A DNA stretch of 38,436 nucleotides from NCBI GenBank assembly GCA_025356595.1, contig JANXSQ010000099.1, positions 1 through 38,436 of the forward strand. Reading direction: 5' to 3'. Numbering within the stretch: position 1 is the first letter of the stretch; every line of letters begins with the position of its first letter. Positions 25,694 through 33,418 of this stretch are shown here, one piece after another. The position numbers and the translations under genes were made by a program. This DNA is from Janthinobacterium sp. Lineage in GTDB: Bacteria > Pseudomonadota > Gammaproteobacteria > Burkholderiales > Burkholderiaceae_D. The notes beneath the pieces were generated by a model, which did not search any database, had not been told where the DNA came from, and worked only from the letters and a program-made list of their open reading frames with translations.

Positions 25694-26479
25694 ATGGCTA
25701 TCGGCTTGATCATCATCGGCGACGAAATCCTGTCGGGCAAACGGCTCGACCAGCATTTTCCGAAAGTGTTGCAACTGCTGGCCGCGCGCGGCCTGCAACT
25801 GGACTGGGCCGAATACCTGGGCGACGATCCGGCCCGCATCACGGCCACCCTGAAGCGCACCTTCGCCGGCGGCGACATCGTCTTTTGCTGCGGCGGCATA
25901 GGCGCGACGCCGGACGACCACACGCGCCGGGCGGCCGCCGACGCGCTCGGCCGGCCCCTCGCGCTGCACCCCCAGGGCAAGGCCAACATCCAGCAGCGGC
26001 TGCTGGAGATGGGCGCGGAAAGCGGCCAGGCCGTCGACCTGGAGTCGGCGGAAAACCTGCACCGCCTGAAGATGGCGGAGTTCGCCGAGGGCGCCGAGCT
26101 GATCCCGAATCCCTACAACAAGATCGCCGGCTTCGCGCTGGGCACGCACTATTTCGTGCCGGGTTTTCCGGTGATGGCCTGGCCGATGCTCGAATGGGTG
26201 CTCGACACCCATTACGCCCATCTGTTCAACCGCGCCCCGCGCGCCGAGCGGGCCACGCTGGTGTTCGAGGCGGCCGAGTCGGCGCTGACGCCGCTGATGC
26301 TGGCGCTCGAGCGGCAGTTTCCCCTGATTAAAGTGTTCAGCCTGCCCAGCGTCGGCGACGCCCGGACGCGCCGCCACATCGAGCTGGGCGTGAAGGGCGA
26401 ACCGGCCCAGACCGAGCTGGCCTTCGCCGTCCTGTGCGCGGAATTGCAACGATTGGAGGTCGAGTACACGGAGATTTGA
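25694..26479 (+). CDS. MoCF-domain protein (CinA N-terminal/competence-damage type)
   Basis: A 261-residue protein with the molybdopterin-binding (MoCF) fold: MAIGLIIIGDEILSGKRLDQHF at the start and IVFCCGGIGATPDDHTRRA, the GGxGxTxDD motif. The C-terminal CinA deamidase domain is absent; instead about 90 residues of unassigned sequence follow (FVPGFPVMAWPMLEWVL to the end). Stand-alone MoCF/CinA-N proteins may be nucleotide or ADP-ribose pyrophosphatases. It follows the EI24 gene by 41 bp and ends the five-gene run. The symbol cinA is not used because the C-terminal half is missing. Confidence 0.85.
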   Translation: MAIGLIIIGDEILSGKRLDQHFPKVLQLLAARGLQLDWAEYLGDDPARITATLKRTFAGGDIVFCCGGIGATPDDHTRRAAADALGRPLALHPQGKANIQQRLLEMGAESGQAVDLESAENLHRLKMAEFAEGAELIPNPYNKIAGFALGTHYFVPGFPVMAWPMLEWVLDTHYAHLFNRAPRAERATLVFEAAESALTPLMLALERQFPLIKVFSLPSVGDARTRRHIELGVKGEPAQTELAFAVLCAELQRLEVEYTEI

Positions 26480-26834
26480 GCGGAGCGCAAAACGGCCGCG
26501 TCCGGCGCGGACGGGCGGCGCCGCGCCGAAACGGCGCGCGCCGTTGTATTTTTGCGAAAAACTCAACTGAACGACGATTTTTATACGCGCTACCCCGTCG
26601 CGGCGGTGCCGATGTGGTGGAATGGTAGCGCGCGCCGGCTTGCGCCGGCGCGAACGCAAGACGAAGCGCTCACGCCCCATCGCAGGCGATGGGGTAGTAA
26701 GTATCACTGAATATACGACTGACCGGTTTGGACCTTATGGGCACCACTGACACCCTGCCGCGCGCCGCATTGGCCAGGCGCACGCATGCTCCGCGATGCC
26801 CGTCCCGCCCCAGCGCCGGCGCGGAGGCCCCGGC
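26480..26834 (+). other. Intergenic region with two perfect GC-rich hairpins, no gene assigned
   Basis: The 355-bp gap before the PBP gene contains two perfect hairpins: a 9-bp stem at 26631-26639 with 26644-26652, and an 8-bp stem at 26675-26682 with 26687-26694, 22 bp apart. The sequence around 26610-26627 (gatgtggtggaatggtag) resembles the D-arm of a tRNA-Leu, but no acceptor stem or T-loop follows. No open frame with recognisable similarity is present. It may be the structured leader of the PBP gene. Confidence 0.45.
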
Positions 26835-29800
26835 ATGCTAAGCAAGCGCCATTTCAAGCGGCCGCGCCTGGTCGTGCGTGCCGTGCGCAAGCTGCGCGCC
26901 GGCGCGGCCGCCCTGCGCCACGGCCGCAAGCGGTCAGTCCCCTTTACCCCTTTGCATCCTATGAAACAAACAAGCGCACATCTGGCCGAATCCCTCCCCG
27001 AGGGCGGCGCACCCGCACCCGCCGAGACGCCGCCGGCGCCGCCGGCCAAGCGGCCGGGCCGTCCCGTCCGCAACACGCTGCTGCTGCTGGCGCTGATCGC
27101 GCTGGCCCTCGTGGCTTGGTGGGGCGTGCTGGAGACGCGCAGCTCGGTCATGCAGGCGCGCTTCTTCAACGGCCTGGTCGGCAAGCTGAAGTACACGGTG
27201 GAGGCGGGGCCGAGCCCGGCCGCCGCGATCCGCTTCCCGCAGGACAGCCCCTACGACGAGCGGCTCGGCTACGCCAACCTGCCCGACTTCATCGGCCGCC
27301 TGAAGAGCAAGGATTACCAGGTCACGGCGCAGGCGCGCTTCTCGCCGAAGATGGTGGAGCTGGCCGACATGGGCATCTTCGCCACCTACCGCGAAAAGAC
27401 CAAGGTCGGCCTGGCCATCCTCGACTGCCGCAGCGAGCCCCTGTTCACGGCCAGTTATCCGGAGCGCATCTACGACGGCTACGCCGACACGCCGGACATC
27501 CTGGTGAAGAGCCTGCTGTTCATCGAGAACCGCGAACTGCTCGACCCGACCTATCCGAAGCGCAATCCGGCCGTCGAATGGGACCGCCTGAGCAAGGCCG
27601 TGCTCGACAAGTCGCTCAACACCCTGGGCGGCCACCGCACCGGCGGCGGCAGCACGCTGGCCACGCAGATCGAGAAATACCGCCATTCGGCCGAGGGCCG
27701 CACCGGCTCGATGAAGGACAAGCTGCGCCAGATGGTCTCGGCCACCCTGCGCGCCTACCAGCAGGGCGAGGACACCACCGAGGTGCGCCGGCAGATCGTG
27801 GTCGACTACCTGAACACGGTGCCGCTGTCGGCCAAGACCGGCTACGGCGAGGTGAACGGCATCGGCGACGGCCTGTGGGTCTGGTACGGGCGCGACTTCA
27901 AGGAGGTCAGCGCGGCCCTGAAGGGCGATATGCGCCAGCCCGGCGCGGCGCTGGCCTACAAGCAGGCGCTGAGCCTGTTGATCGCGCAGCGCCGCCCCTC
28001 GCACTACCTGGGCGCCGGCGACGAGGACCTGGAGGAGTTGAGCAACAGCCACCTGCGCCTGCTGGCCCAGGCCGGCGTTATCACGCCGCAGTTGCGCGAC
28101 GCCGCCATCGGCGTCAAGCTGCAGGCGGCCGCCACCACCGGCCTGCAGGCGGCGCAAAGCACCTCCTTCGTCACCCGCAAGGCCTCGAACGCGGTGCGCA
28201 ACCACCTGGCCGGCCTGCTCGGCGACGCGCGCCTGTACAACCTCGACCGGCTCGACCTGAGCGTCGTCAGCACGCTCGACGCGCAGGCGCAGAAGGCCGT
28301 CACGAGCGTGCTGCGCGAGCTGCGCGACCCGGAGGTGGCGAAGGCGGCCGGCCTGACCGGCAAGGGCATGCTGGGCAACGGCGACCCGGCCAACGTGGTG
28401 TACAGCTTCACCCTGCTGGAGAAGGGCGAGAACGTCAACTACCTGCGCCTGCAGACGGACAATTTCGACCAGCCGCTGGACATCAACGACGGCGCCAAGC
28501 TGGACCTCGGTTCGACGGCCAAGCTGCGCACCCTGGTCACCTACCTGGACATCGTCGCCCAGTTACACAAGCGCTACGCCGGCATGGACGCGGCCACGCT
28601 GGGCAAGGTCGGCGTCGATCCCAAGGACATGATCTCGCAATGGGCCATCGCCTACTTCAAGGCCTTGCCGGCCGGGCAGGGGCGCGACCTGCCCGCCATG
28701 CTGGACGCCGCGATGGAGCGCCAGTATTCGGGCAATCCGGGCGAGGGCTTCTTCACCGGCGGCGGCTTGCACCACTTCGGCAACTTCTCCAAGCTCGACG
28801 ACAGCCGCATCCTCAGCGTGCGCGAGGCGCTGCGCCACTCGACCAACCTGGTCTTCGTGCGCCTGATGCGCGACGTGGCGCGCTTCTACATGTTCCAGAC
28901 GCCGGGCTCCTCGGCCTCGCTGCTGGCCGACGCCGACGATCCGCGCCGCGCCGAGTACCTGAGCCGCTTCGCCGACAAGGAGGGGCGCGAGTTCCTGCAG
29001 CGCTTCTACCATAAGTACAAGGGCAAGAGCCCGGCCGAGCAGGAGAAGGTGCTGCTGGGCAGCGTGCATCCGACGCCGGTGCGCCTGACCAACATTCACC
29101 GCTCCATCGCGCCCGAGGCCGGCCTGGAGCAGTTCGCCGCCTTCCTGAAGGATAACCTGCCCTCGCAGAACGAGGTGCCGCCCGAGCGCGTCGCCAAGCT
29201 CTACGATCAGTACGCCATCGGCAACTGGTCGCTGGCCGACCGCGGCTACCTGGCCAACGTCCACCCGCTGGAACTGTGGATGGTCGGCTACCTGCGCCGG
29301 CACGAGGGCGCGACGCTGGCGCAGATGGTCGCGGCCAGCGACAAGGAACGCCAGGAGGTCTACAAATGGCTGTTCAGCACGCACCGCAAGCACGCCCAGG
29401 ACAAGCGCATCTCCGAATTGCTGGAGTTGGAGGGTTTCCTGGAAATCCACCGCCAGTGGAAGAAGATGGGTTATCCCTTCGACTCGCTGGTGCCGTCCTA
29501 CGCGACGACGCTGGGCGCCTCGGCCGACCGGCCGGCCGCGCTGGCCGAACTGATGGGCATCATCATCAACGGCGGCGTGCGCAAGGCCAGCCAGCGCATC
29601 GATTCGCTGCACTTCGCCGCCGGCACGCCCTACGACACCATGGTCAAGCGCAACAAGAACAGCGTCAACGAACAGGTGCTGGCGCCGGAAGTGGCGCGCG
29701 CCGTGGCCGACGCGATCCGCGGCGTGGTCTCCGACGGCACCGCCAAGCGCGTCAAGAACGCCTTCGTCAAGGCCGACGGCAGCGTCATTCCCGTGGGCGG

Positions 29801-30077
29801 CAAGACCGGCACGGGCGACCAGCGCTTCGACGTCTACGGCGCCGGCGGCCGGCTGATCGAATCGCGCTATGTGAATCGTTCGGCGACCTTCGTCTTCAAC
29901 ATCGGCGAACGCTTCTTCGGCAGCATGACGGCGTATGTACGCGGACCGGAGGCGAAGAACTACGACTTCACCAGCGCCCTGCCGGTGCAATTGCTGGTGG
30001 TGCTGGCGCCCAAGCTGATGCCGCTGATCGAACCACCGCCGCAGACGGCCGCCGCGCCGCAGCACTGCGGCGGTTGA
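26835..30077 (+). CDS. Bifunctional class A penicillin-binding protein (atypical)
   Basis: A 1080-residue peptidoglycan synthase. A basic N-terminal tail (to about 75) precedes one membrane anchor (NTLLLLALIALALVAWW). The GT51 glycosyltransferase region follows, with SLLFIENRELLD (putative catalytic Glu) and GGGSTLATQIEKY in place of the common GGSTITQQ. The transpeptidase has STAK at 560-563, STN at 669-671 and KTGTGD from 990. The roughly 320-residue gap between STN and KTG holds a long insertion. The start at 26835 is chosen for GGAGG seven bases before it; ATGs at 26796 and 26961 are in frame but have no site. It stands alone with a 355-bp upstream region. Confidence 0.88.
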   Translation: MLSKRHFKRPRLVVRAVRKLRAGAAALRHGRKRSVPFTPLHPMKQTSAHLAESLPEGGAPAPAETPPAPPAKRPGRPVRNTLLLLALIALALVAWWGVLETRSSVMQARFFNGLVGKLKYTVEAGPSPAAAIRFPQDSPYDERLGYANLPDFIGRLKSKDYQVTAQARFSPKMVELADMGIFATYREKTKVGLAILDCRSEPLFTASYPERIYDGYADTPDILVKSLLFIENRELLDPTYPKRNPAVEWDRLSKAVLDKSLNTLGGHRTGGGSTLATQIEKYRHSAEGRTGSMKDKLRQMVSATLRAYQQGEDTTEVRRQIVVDYLNTVPLSAKTGYGEVNGIGDGLWVWYGRDFKEVSAALKGDMRQPGAALAYKQALSLLIAQRRPSHYLGAGDEDLEELSNSHLRLLAQAGVITPQLRDAAIGVKLQAAATTGLQAAQSTSFVTRKASNAVRNHLAGLLGDARLYNLDRLDLSVVSTLDAQAQKAVTSVLRELRDPEVAKAAGLTGKGMLGNGDPANVVYSFTLLEKGENVNYLRLQTDNFDQPLDINDGAKLDLGSTAKLRTLVTYLDIVAQLHKRYAGMDAATLGKVGVDPKDMISQWAIAYFKALPAGQGRDLPAMLDAAMERQYSGNPGEGFFTGGGLHHFGNFSKLDDSRILSVREALRHSTNLVFVRLMRDVARFYMFQTPGSSASLLADADDPRRAEYLSRFADKEGREFLQRFYHKYKGKSPAEQEKVLLGSVHPTPVRLTNIHRSIAPEAGLEQFAAFLKDNLPSQNEVPPERVAKLYDQYAIGNWSLADRGYLANVHPLELWMVGYLRRHEGATLAQMVAASDKERQEVYKWLFSTHRKHAQDKRISELLELEGFLEIHRQWKKMGYPFDSLVPSYATTLGASADRPAALAELMGIIINGGVRKASQRIDSLHFAAGTPYDTMVKRNKNSVNEQVLAPEVARAVADAIRGVVSDGTAKRVKNAFVKADGSVIPVGGKTGTGDQRFDVYGAGGRLIESRYVNRSATFVFNIGERFFGSMTAYVRGPEAKNYDFTSALPVQLLVVLAPKLMPLIEPPPQTAAAPQHCGG

Positions 30078-30152
30078 GCCGGGGGCCGGGCGGGCGCAGG
30101 CGGGGCCCGCGGCCGCCGGGTGCGGGACCGGCTGGCGGCCCCGCTGTGTGGG

Positions 30153-30776
30153 TCAGGGCGTGCCGTTGCGCCCGTACTGCAGGAAGCCGGCGCGCCGGCT
30201 CAGGCGCTCGTAGTAGGCCGCCACGGCCGGATAGTCGGGCCGCTTCATCGGCGTCATGAACCAGCGGTTCACCGACAGCCCGAGCACGACGTCGGCCAGC
30301 GTGAAGGCGTCGCCGGTGACGTACTCGGCGCCCGCCTGCAGGTGGCGCTCGAGGATGGCCATGTGCTTGACCCAGTTGGCGATGCCGGCCTCCAGGTCGG
30401 CCGCGTTGCGGTGTTGCGGGCTCTCGCGCACCAGCGCCATGAAGGCGTATTTCCACGAGTTGTTCAACTCCGTGGCCTGCCAGTCCATCCATTGCTCGAC
30501 CCGCGCGCGCGCCCGCGGCGCGGCCGGCAGCAGGTCGCAGCGCTCTTCCCGGGCGCACAGGTAGCGGCAGATCGCGTTCGATTCCCACAGCACGAAGTCG
30601 CCGTCGCGCAGCACCGGCACCAGGGCGTTCGGATTCAATTGCAGGAAGGCGGGCTCGCTGGTCGGACGCAGGCCCGAGCCCCAGTCCTCGCGTTCAAACG
30701 GAAGGTCGAGTTCGGCGCACGTCCACAGCACTTTACGGACATTGATGGAGCTGGCCTTGCCTAGAATTTTCAACAT
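30153..30776 (-). CDS. Glutathione S-transferase
   Basis: A 207-residue GST. The N-terminal thioredoxin-like domain reads MLKILGKASSINVRKVLWTCAELDLPFE with the NPNALVPVLRDGDFVLWESNAICRYL glutathione-binding block. The all-helical C-terminal domain ends with ADVVLGLSVNRWFMTP and YYERLSRRAGF. The SSINVRK motif places the catalytic Ser or neighbouring residue in the first helix. The start at 30776 is chosen because AGGA sits five bases upstream; an ATG two codons earlier overlaps that site. It diverges from the TAXI-type gene across 98 bp. The substrate is unknown. Confidence 0.88.
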   Translation of the reverse strand: MLKILGKASSINVRKVLWTCAELDLPFEREDWGSGLRPTSEPAFLQLNPNALVPVLRDGDFVLWESNAICRYLCAREERCDLLPAAPRARARVEQWMDWQATELNNSWKYAFMALVRESPQHRNAADLEAGIANWVKHMAILERHLQAGAEYVTGDAFTLADVVLGLSVNRWFMTPMKRPDYPAVAAYYERLSRRAGFLQYGRNGTP

Positions 30777-30874
30777 ACGCATCCTGTTTGGTTGACATCT
30801 TTACACTCTACCCGAATTCGACGGGACGCGAACACCCTTGCATTGTCGGGCGTTTGTTGGCATCGTGGCTACCC

Positions 30875-32239
30875 ATGAAACCTATGCGCCACGCCATGTC
30901 CAAAATCCTCACGTTCACCCGCTTCTCGGTGCGCGATCTGCTCGTCACCGCCGGCCCGACCATGCTCTTCATCGCCGCCGTCTGCGCCGTCGCCTACTGG
31001 CTGGTCGACCCGGCGCCGCCGCGCAGGGTGACGCTGGCGACCGGCCAGGAAAACAGCGCCTACGGCGAGTTCGGCAAGAAGTACGCGGCGGCGCTGGCCA
31101 AGCACGCCATCAAGGTGACGCTGCAGCCCTCGCTGGGCTCGCAGGCCAATCTGCAGGCCCTGAACCAGGGCGCGGTCGACATCGCCTTCGTGCAGAGCGG
31201 CTCGACCGAGCAGGCCGAGGCCGAGCGCAAGGGCTTGATTTCCCTGGGCAGCCTGTTCACCGAGCCGCTCTGGTTGTTCATGCGCGAGGACAAGGCGGTG
31301 ACGCAACTGACGCAGTTGCGGGGACTTAAGATCAACCTCGGCTCGGAGGGCACGGGCGTGCCGCGCCTGTTCAAGCAGGTGCTGGCGGTGAACGGCGTCG
31401 AGGCCGGCGAACTGGAGATCGGCACGCTGGAGAACACCCCGGCCACGGTGGAGTTGCTGGAGGGGCGCATCGACGCCCTGGTCTTCAGCTCGGCGCCGGA
31501 GGCGCCGCTGATCCAGATGCTCCTGCAGACGCCGGGCATCAAGCTGTTCGACTTCGTCCAGGCCGAGGCGTACACGCGGCGCCTGCCCTTCCTGACGCAT
31601 GTGACGCTGCCGCGCGGCATCGTCGACCTGGGGCGCGACCTGCCGGCCCAGGATTACCAGTTGATCGCGCCGACGGCCACCCTGGTCGCGCGCGAGGATC
31701 TGCACCCGGCCCTGATCGACCTGTTCGTGCAGGCGGCCGGGCAGATCCACGGCGGCACCGGCTGGTTCCAGCAGCAGGGTCAGTTCCCCTCGGCGCGCTA
31801 CACCGAAATTCCTGTCGCCCACGAGGCGGCCAAGTTCTACAAGGACGGCCCGCCGATGTTGCAGCGCTATATGAGTTTTTGGCTGGCCAATTTCTTCGAC
31901 CGCATGTGGGTGCTGGTGGTGGCCTTGGGCGCGCTGATCCTGCCGCTCTCGAAGGTGGTGCCGCCGCTGTACGTGTGGCGCATCCGTTCGCGCGTCTACC
32001 GCTGGTACGGGCAGTTGCGCACCGTCGAGCAGGCGCTGGAGGAGGCGCCCGAGGGGCGCCGCGACGAGATCTACGCGGCGCAGTTAAAACGCCTCAACGA
32101 GATCGAGGAAATGGTCAACCAGATCTCGATTCCGCTGTCCTTCGCCGACGGCCTGTACGGCTTGCGCAGCCACATCAACTTCGTGCGCCAGCGCGTGCTG
32201 AGCCTGATGGAGGCGCGCGCGCCGGCCGTCGGGGTCTGA
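30875..32239 (+). CDS. Membrane-anchored TAXI-family solute-binding protein
   Basis: A 454-residue protein of the TAXI (TRAP-associated extracytoplasmic immunogenic) type. An N-terminal membrane segment (LLVTAGPTMLFIAAVCAVAYWLV) precedes the binding domain: VTLATGQENSAYGEFGKKYAAAL, NQGAVDIAFVQSGS, LKINLGSEGTGV and a later PRGIVDLGRDLPAQDYQLI. A second membrane segment near 345-370 (MWVLVVALGALILPLSKVVPPLYV) is followed by about 90 charged, helical residues. No TRAP permease lies nearby. This two-TM form may act as a sensor or as part of another complex. The start is uncertain; ATGs at 30875, 30884 and 30896 all lack a clear ribosome-binding site. Confidence 0.8.
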   Translation: MKPMRHAMSKILTFTRFSVRDLLVTAGPTMLFIAAVCAVAYWLVDPAPPRRVTLATGQENSAYGEFGKKYAAALAKHAIKVTLQPSLGSQANLQALNQGAVDIAFVQSGSTEQAEAERKGLISLGSLFTEPLWLFMREDKAVTQLTQLRGLKINLGSEGTGVPRLFKQVLAVNGVEAGELEIGTLENTPATVELLEGRIDALVFSSAPEAPLIQMLLQTPGIKLFDFVQAEAYTRRLPFLTHVTLPRGIVDLGRDLPAQDYQLIAPTATLVAREDLHPALIDLFVQAAGQIHGGTGWFQQQGQFPSARYTEIPVAHEAAKFYKDGPPMLQRYMSFWLANFFDRMWVLVVALGALILPLSKVVPPLYVWRIRSRVYRWYGQLRTVEQALEEAPEGRRDEIYAAQLKRLNEIEEMVNQISIPLSFADGLYGLRSHINFVRQRVLSLMEARAPAVGV

Positions 32240-32343
32240 GGCTGAGAGTTTTTTGATTTTTTTGCCGCAGAAGCGACATAGACGGATGTCGGGAGTGGTG
32301 TCTGCTGTGGAGCCAATCATCGTGCCGGGAGCGCGATGATTGG
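32238..32343. repeat. Left outer inverted repeat with hairpin (IS1182-like end)
   Basis: The first 75 bp (32238-32312) match the reverse complement of 35305-35380 at about nine positions in ten, with a shared TTTTTTGATTTTTTTGCCGC tract and CATAGACGGATGTCGGGAG core. A perfect 10-bp hairpin follows (32313-32322 with 32334-32343). It starts at the stop codon of the TAXI gene. Confidence 0.8.
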
Positions 32344-32399
32344 CGCTGCAACTGGTCCGGCAAGCGGATGTTTTGGTCTTTTTCGCCGTTTTTCCTCGT

Positions 32400-32582
32400 T
32401 CAGAGAGCCGGCGCGCCCGATATGGGCGAACGGCTCCCCCATCCGATCAGTTGCGGCGCCAGCGTTACGATACGCATCAGCTTGCGCGCGAGCACAAACA
32501 GGCCGACCATGCCGCGCACCTTGTCCACGCCGCGCACGGGCATTCGCAGCAGGCCGCGATGGCGCGCCTGGGCGTTCACACA
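32400..32582 (-). pseudogene. IS1182-like transposase C-terminal fragment
   Basis: An uninterrupted 60-codon stretch with a stop at 32400-32402 encodes CVNAQARHRGLLRMPVRGVDKVRGM...LARKLMRIVTLAPQLIGWG. The VNAQAR-RGL-RVRG-DKV-LA-LMR pattern is the conserved C-terminal end of IS1182-family DDE transposases. Upstream similarity ends abruptly at the Cys codon. The corresponding peptide on the right side of the cassette (VNAQARNRGLLRTRVRGLDK) is closely similar, so both derive from related elements. No catalytic core is present. Confidence 0.65.
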
Positions 32583-32632
32583 TTTCGAGACCCGACCCCG
32601 GCTTGTCGTGTTCCGCCAGGCGCCGTCTTTGC

Positions 32633-32661
32633 TTGACAGCTTCTTTTTTGCTTGTTACTGT
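32633..32661 (+). promoter_or_regulatory. Sigma-70 promoter of the GST-PNPOx-TetR cassette
   Basis: TTGACA (32633-32638), a 17-bp T-rich spacer and TACTGT (32656-32661) form a good promoter. Its -10 box abuts the palindromic operator, so a bound repressor would block it. Confidence 0.75.
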
Positions 32662-32676
32662 ACCGAACGTTCGGTA
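32661..32676. promoter_or_regulatory. TetR-type operator
   Basis: TACCGAACGTTCGGTA is a perfect 16-bp palindrome of the kind bound by many TetR repressors. It overlaps the -10 box and start site of the promoter driving the GST gene. The TetR gene at 34470-35030 in the same cassette is the likely ligand-responsive repressor. Confidence 0.8.
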
Positions 32677-32713
32677 TAAATTTGTTCGATAACCCCTCTA
32701 AGGAATTACTGCC

Positions 32714-33352
32714 ATGTCAGCTCCGCAACCTGCTCAAGCCATACGCCTGTACGGTTTTCGTCTTTCCGGCCATGCCCACCGGGTCCAGCTGTTTTTGTCG
32801 TTGCTGGATTTGCCGGTGGAGATGGTTTACGTCGATTTGCGCGGCGGCGAGCACAAGCAGCCGGCTTTCCTGGCCAGGAATCCGTTCGGGCAGGTGCCGG
32901 TGATCGAGGACGGCGACGTGACGCTGGCCGACTCGAACGCGATCCTGGTCTATCTCGCCACCAAGTATGGCGCGCCGCACTGGCTGCCGCGCGACGCCGA
33001 AGGCGCGGCGGCGGTGCAGCGCTTCCTGTCCGTGGCGGCGGGGGAGCTGTTCCGCGGTCCGGCGGTGGCGCGGGCGGTGACGCTGTTCGGCGCGCCGTTC
33101 GACCGCGCGGCGGCGCAGGCGCTTGCGGCGCGCCTGTTCGGCGTCCTCGACGCGCACCTGGCCGGCCGCAGCTTCCTGGTCGGCGCGCAGCCAAGCATCG
33201 CCGACCTGGCCTGCTACAGTTATACCGCGCACGCGCCCGAAGGCGGCGTGCCGCTCGACGCCTATCCGAACCTGCGCGGCTGGCTGGCGCGGGTCGAGGC
33301 GCTGCCGCGTTTCGTGCCGATGCAGGCGAGCGCGATCCCGGCCGCCGCCTGA
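32714..33352 (+). CDS. Glutathione S-transferase (TetR-controlled)
   Basis: A 212-residue GST. The N-terminal domain reads IRLYGFRLSGHAHRVQLFLSLLDLPVE, with the FxLSGHxxR segment around the active-site Ser, and then NPFGQVPVIEDGDVTLADSNAILVYL. The helical C-terminal domain carries GAQPSIADLACYSYTAHAPEGG. AAGGAATT precedes the ATG. It is first after a TetR-operated promoter and is followed 66 bp later by the PNPOx-like gene; the trio GST/PNPOx/TetR is a familiar detoxification layout. The electrophile handled is unknown. Confidence 0.9.
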   Translation: MSAPQPAQAIRLYGFRLSGHAHRVQLFLSLLDLPVEMVYVDLRGGEHKQPAFLARNPFGQVPVIEDGDVTLADSNAILVYLATKYGAPHWLPRDAEGAAAVQRFLSVAAGELFRGPAVARAVTLFGAPFDRAAAQALAARLFGVLDAHLAGRSFLVGAQPSIADLACYSYTAHAPEGGVPLDAYPNLRGWLARVEALPRFVPMQASAIPAAA

Positions 33353-33418
33353 GAGCGGCAGAGGAGGGCGCCGGCATTCGGGCCGGCGCCCGTGCAGGGT
33401 CAACGATGAGGTGACACG

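Noticed and set aside
26609-26694. tRNA-Leu-like sequence
   Set aside because: Only a D-arm-like stretch is visible; there is no matching acceptor stem, anticodon arm with a plausible anticodon or GTTC-type T-loop. Kept only as a structural finding.
30078-30152. Terminator after the PBP gene
   Set aside because: The segment is GC-rich and can form stems, but has no T-run and no single clear hairpin.
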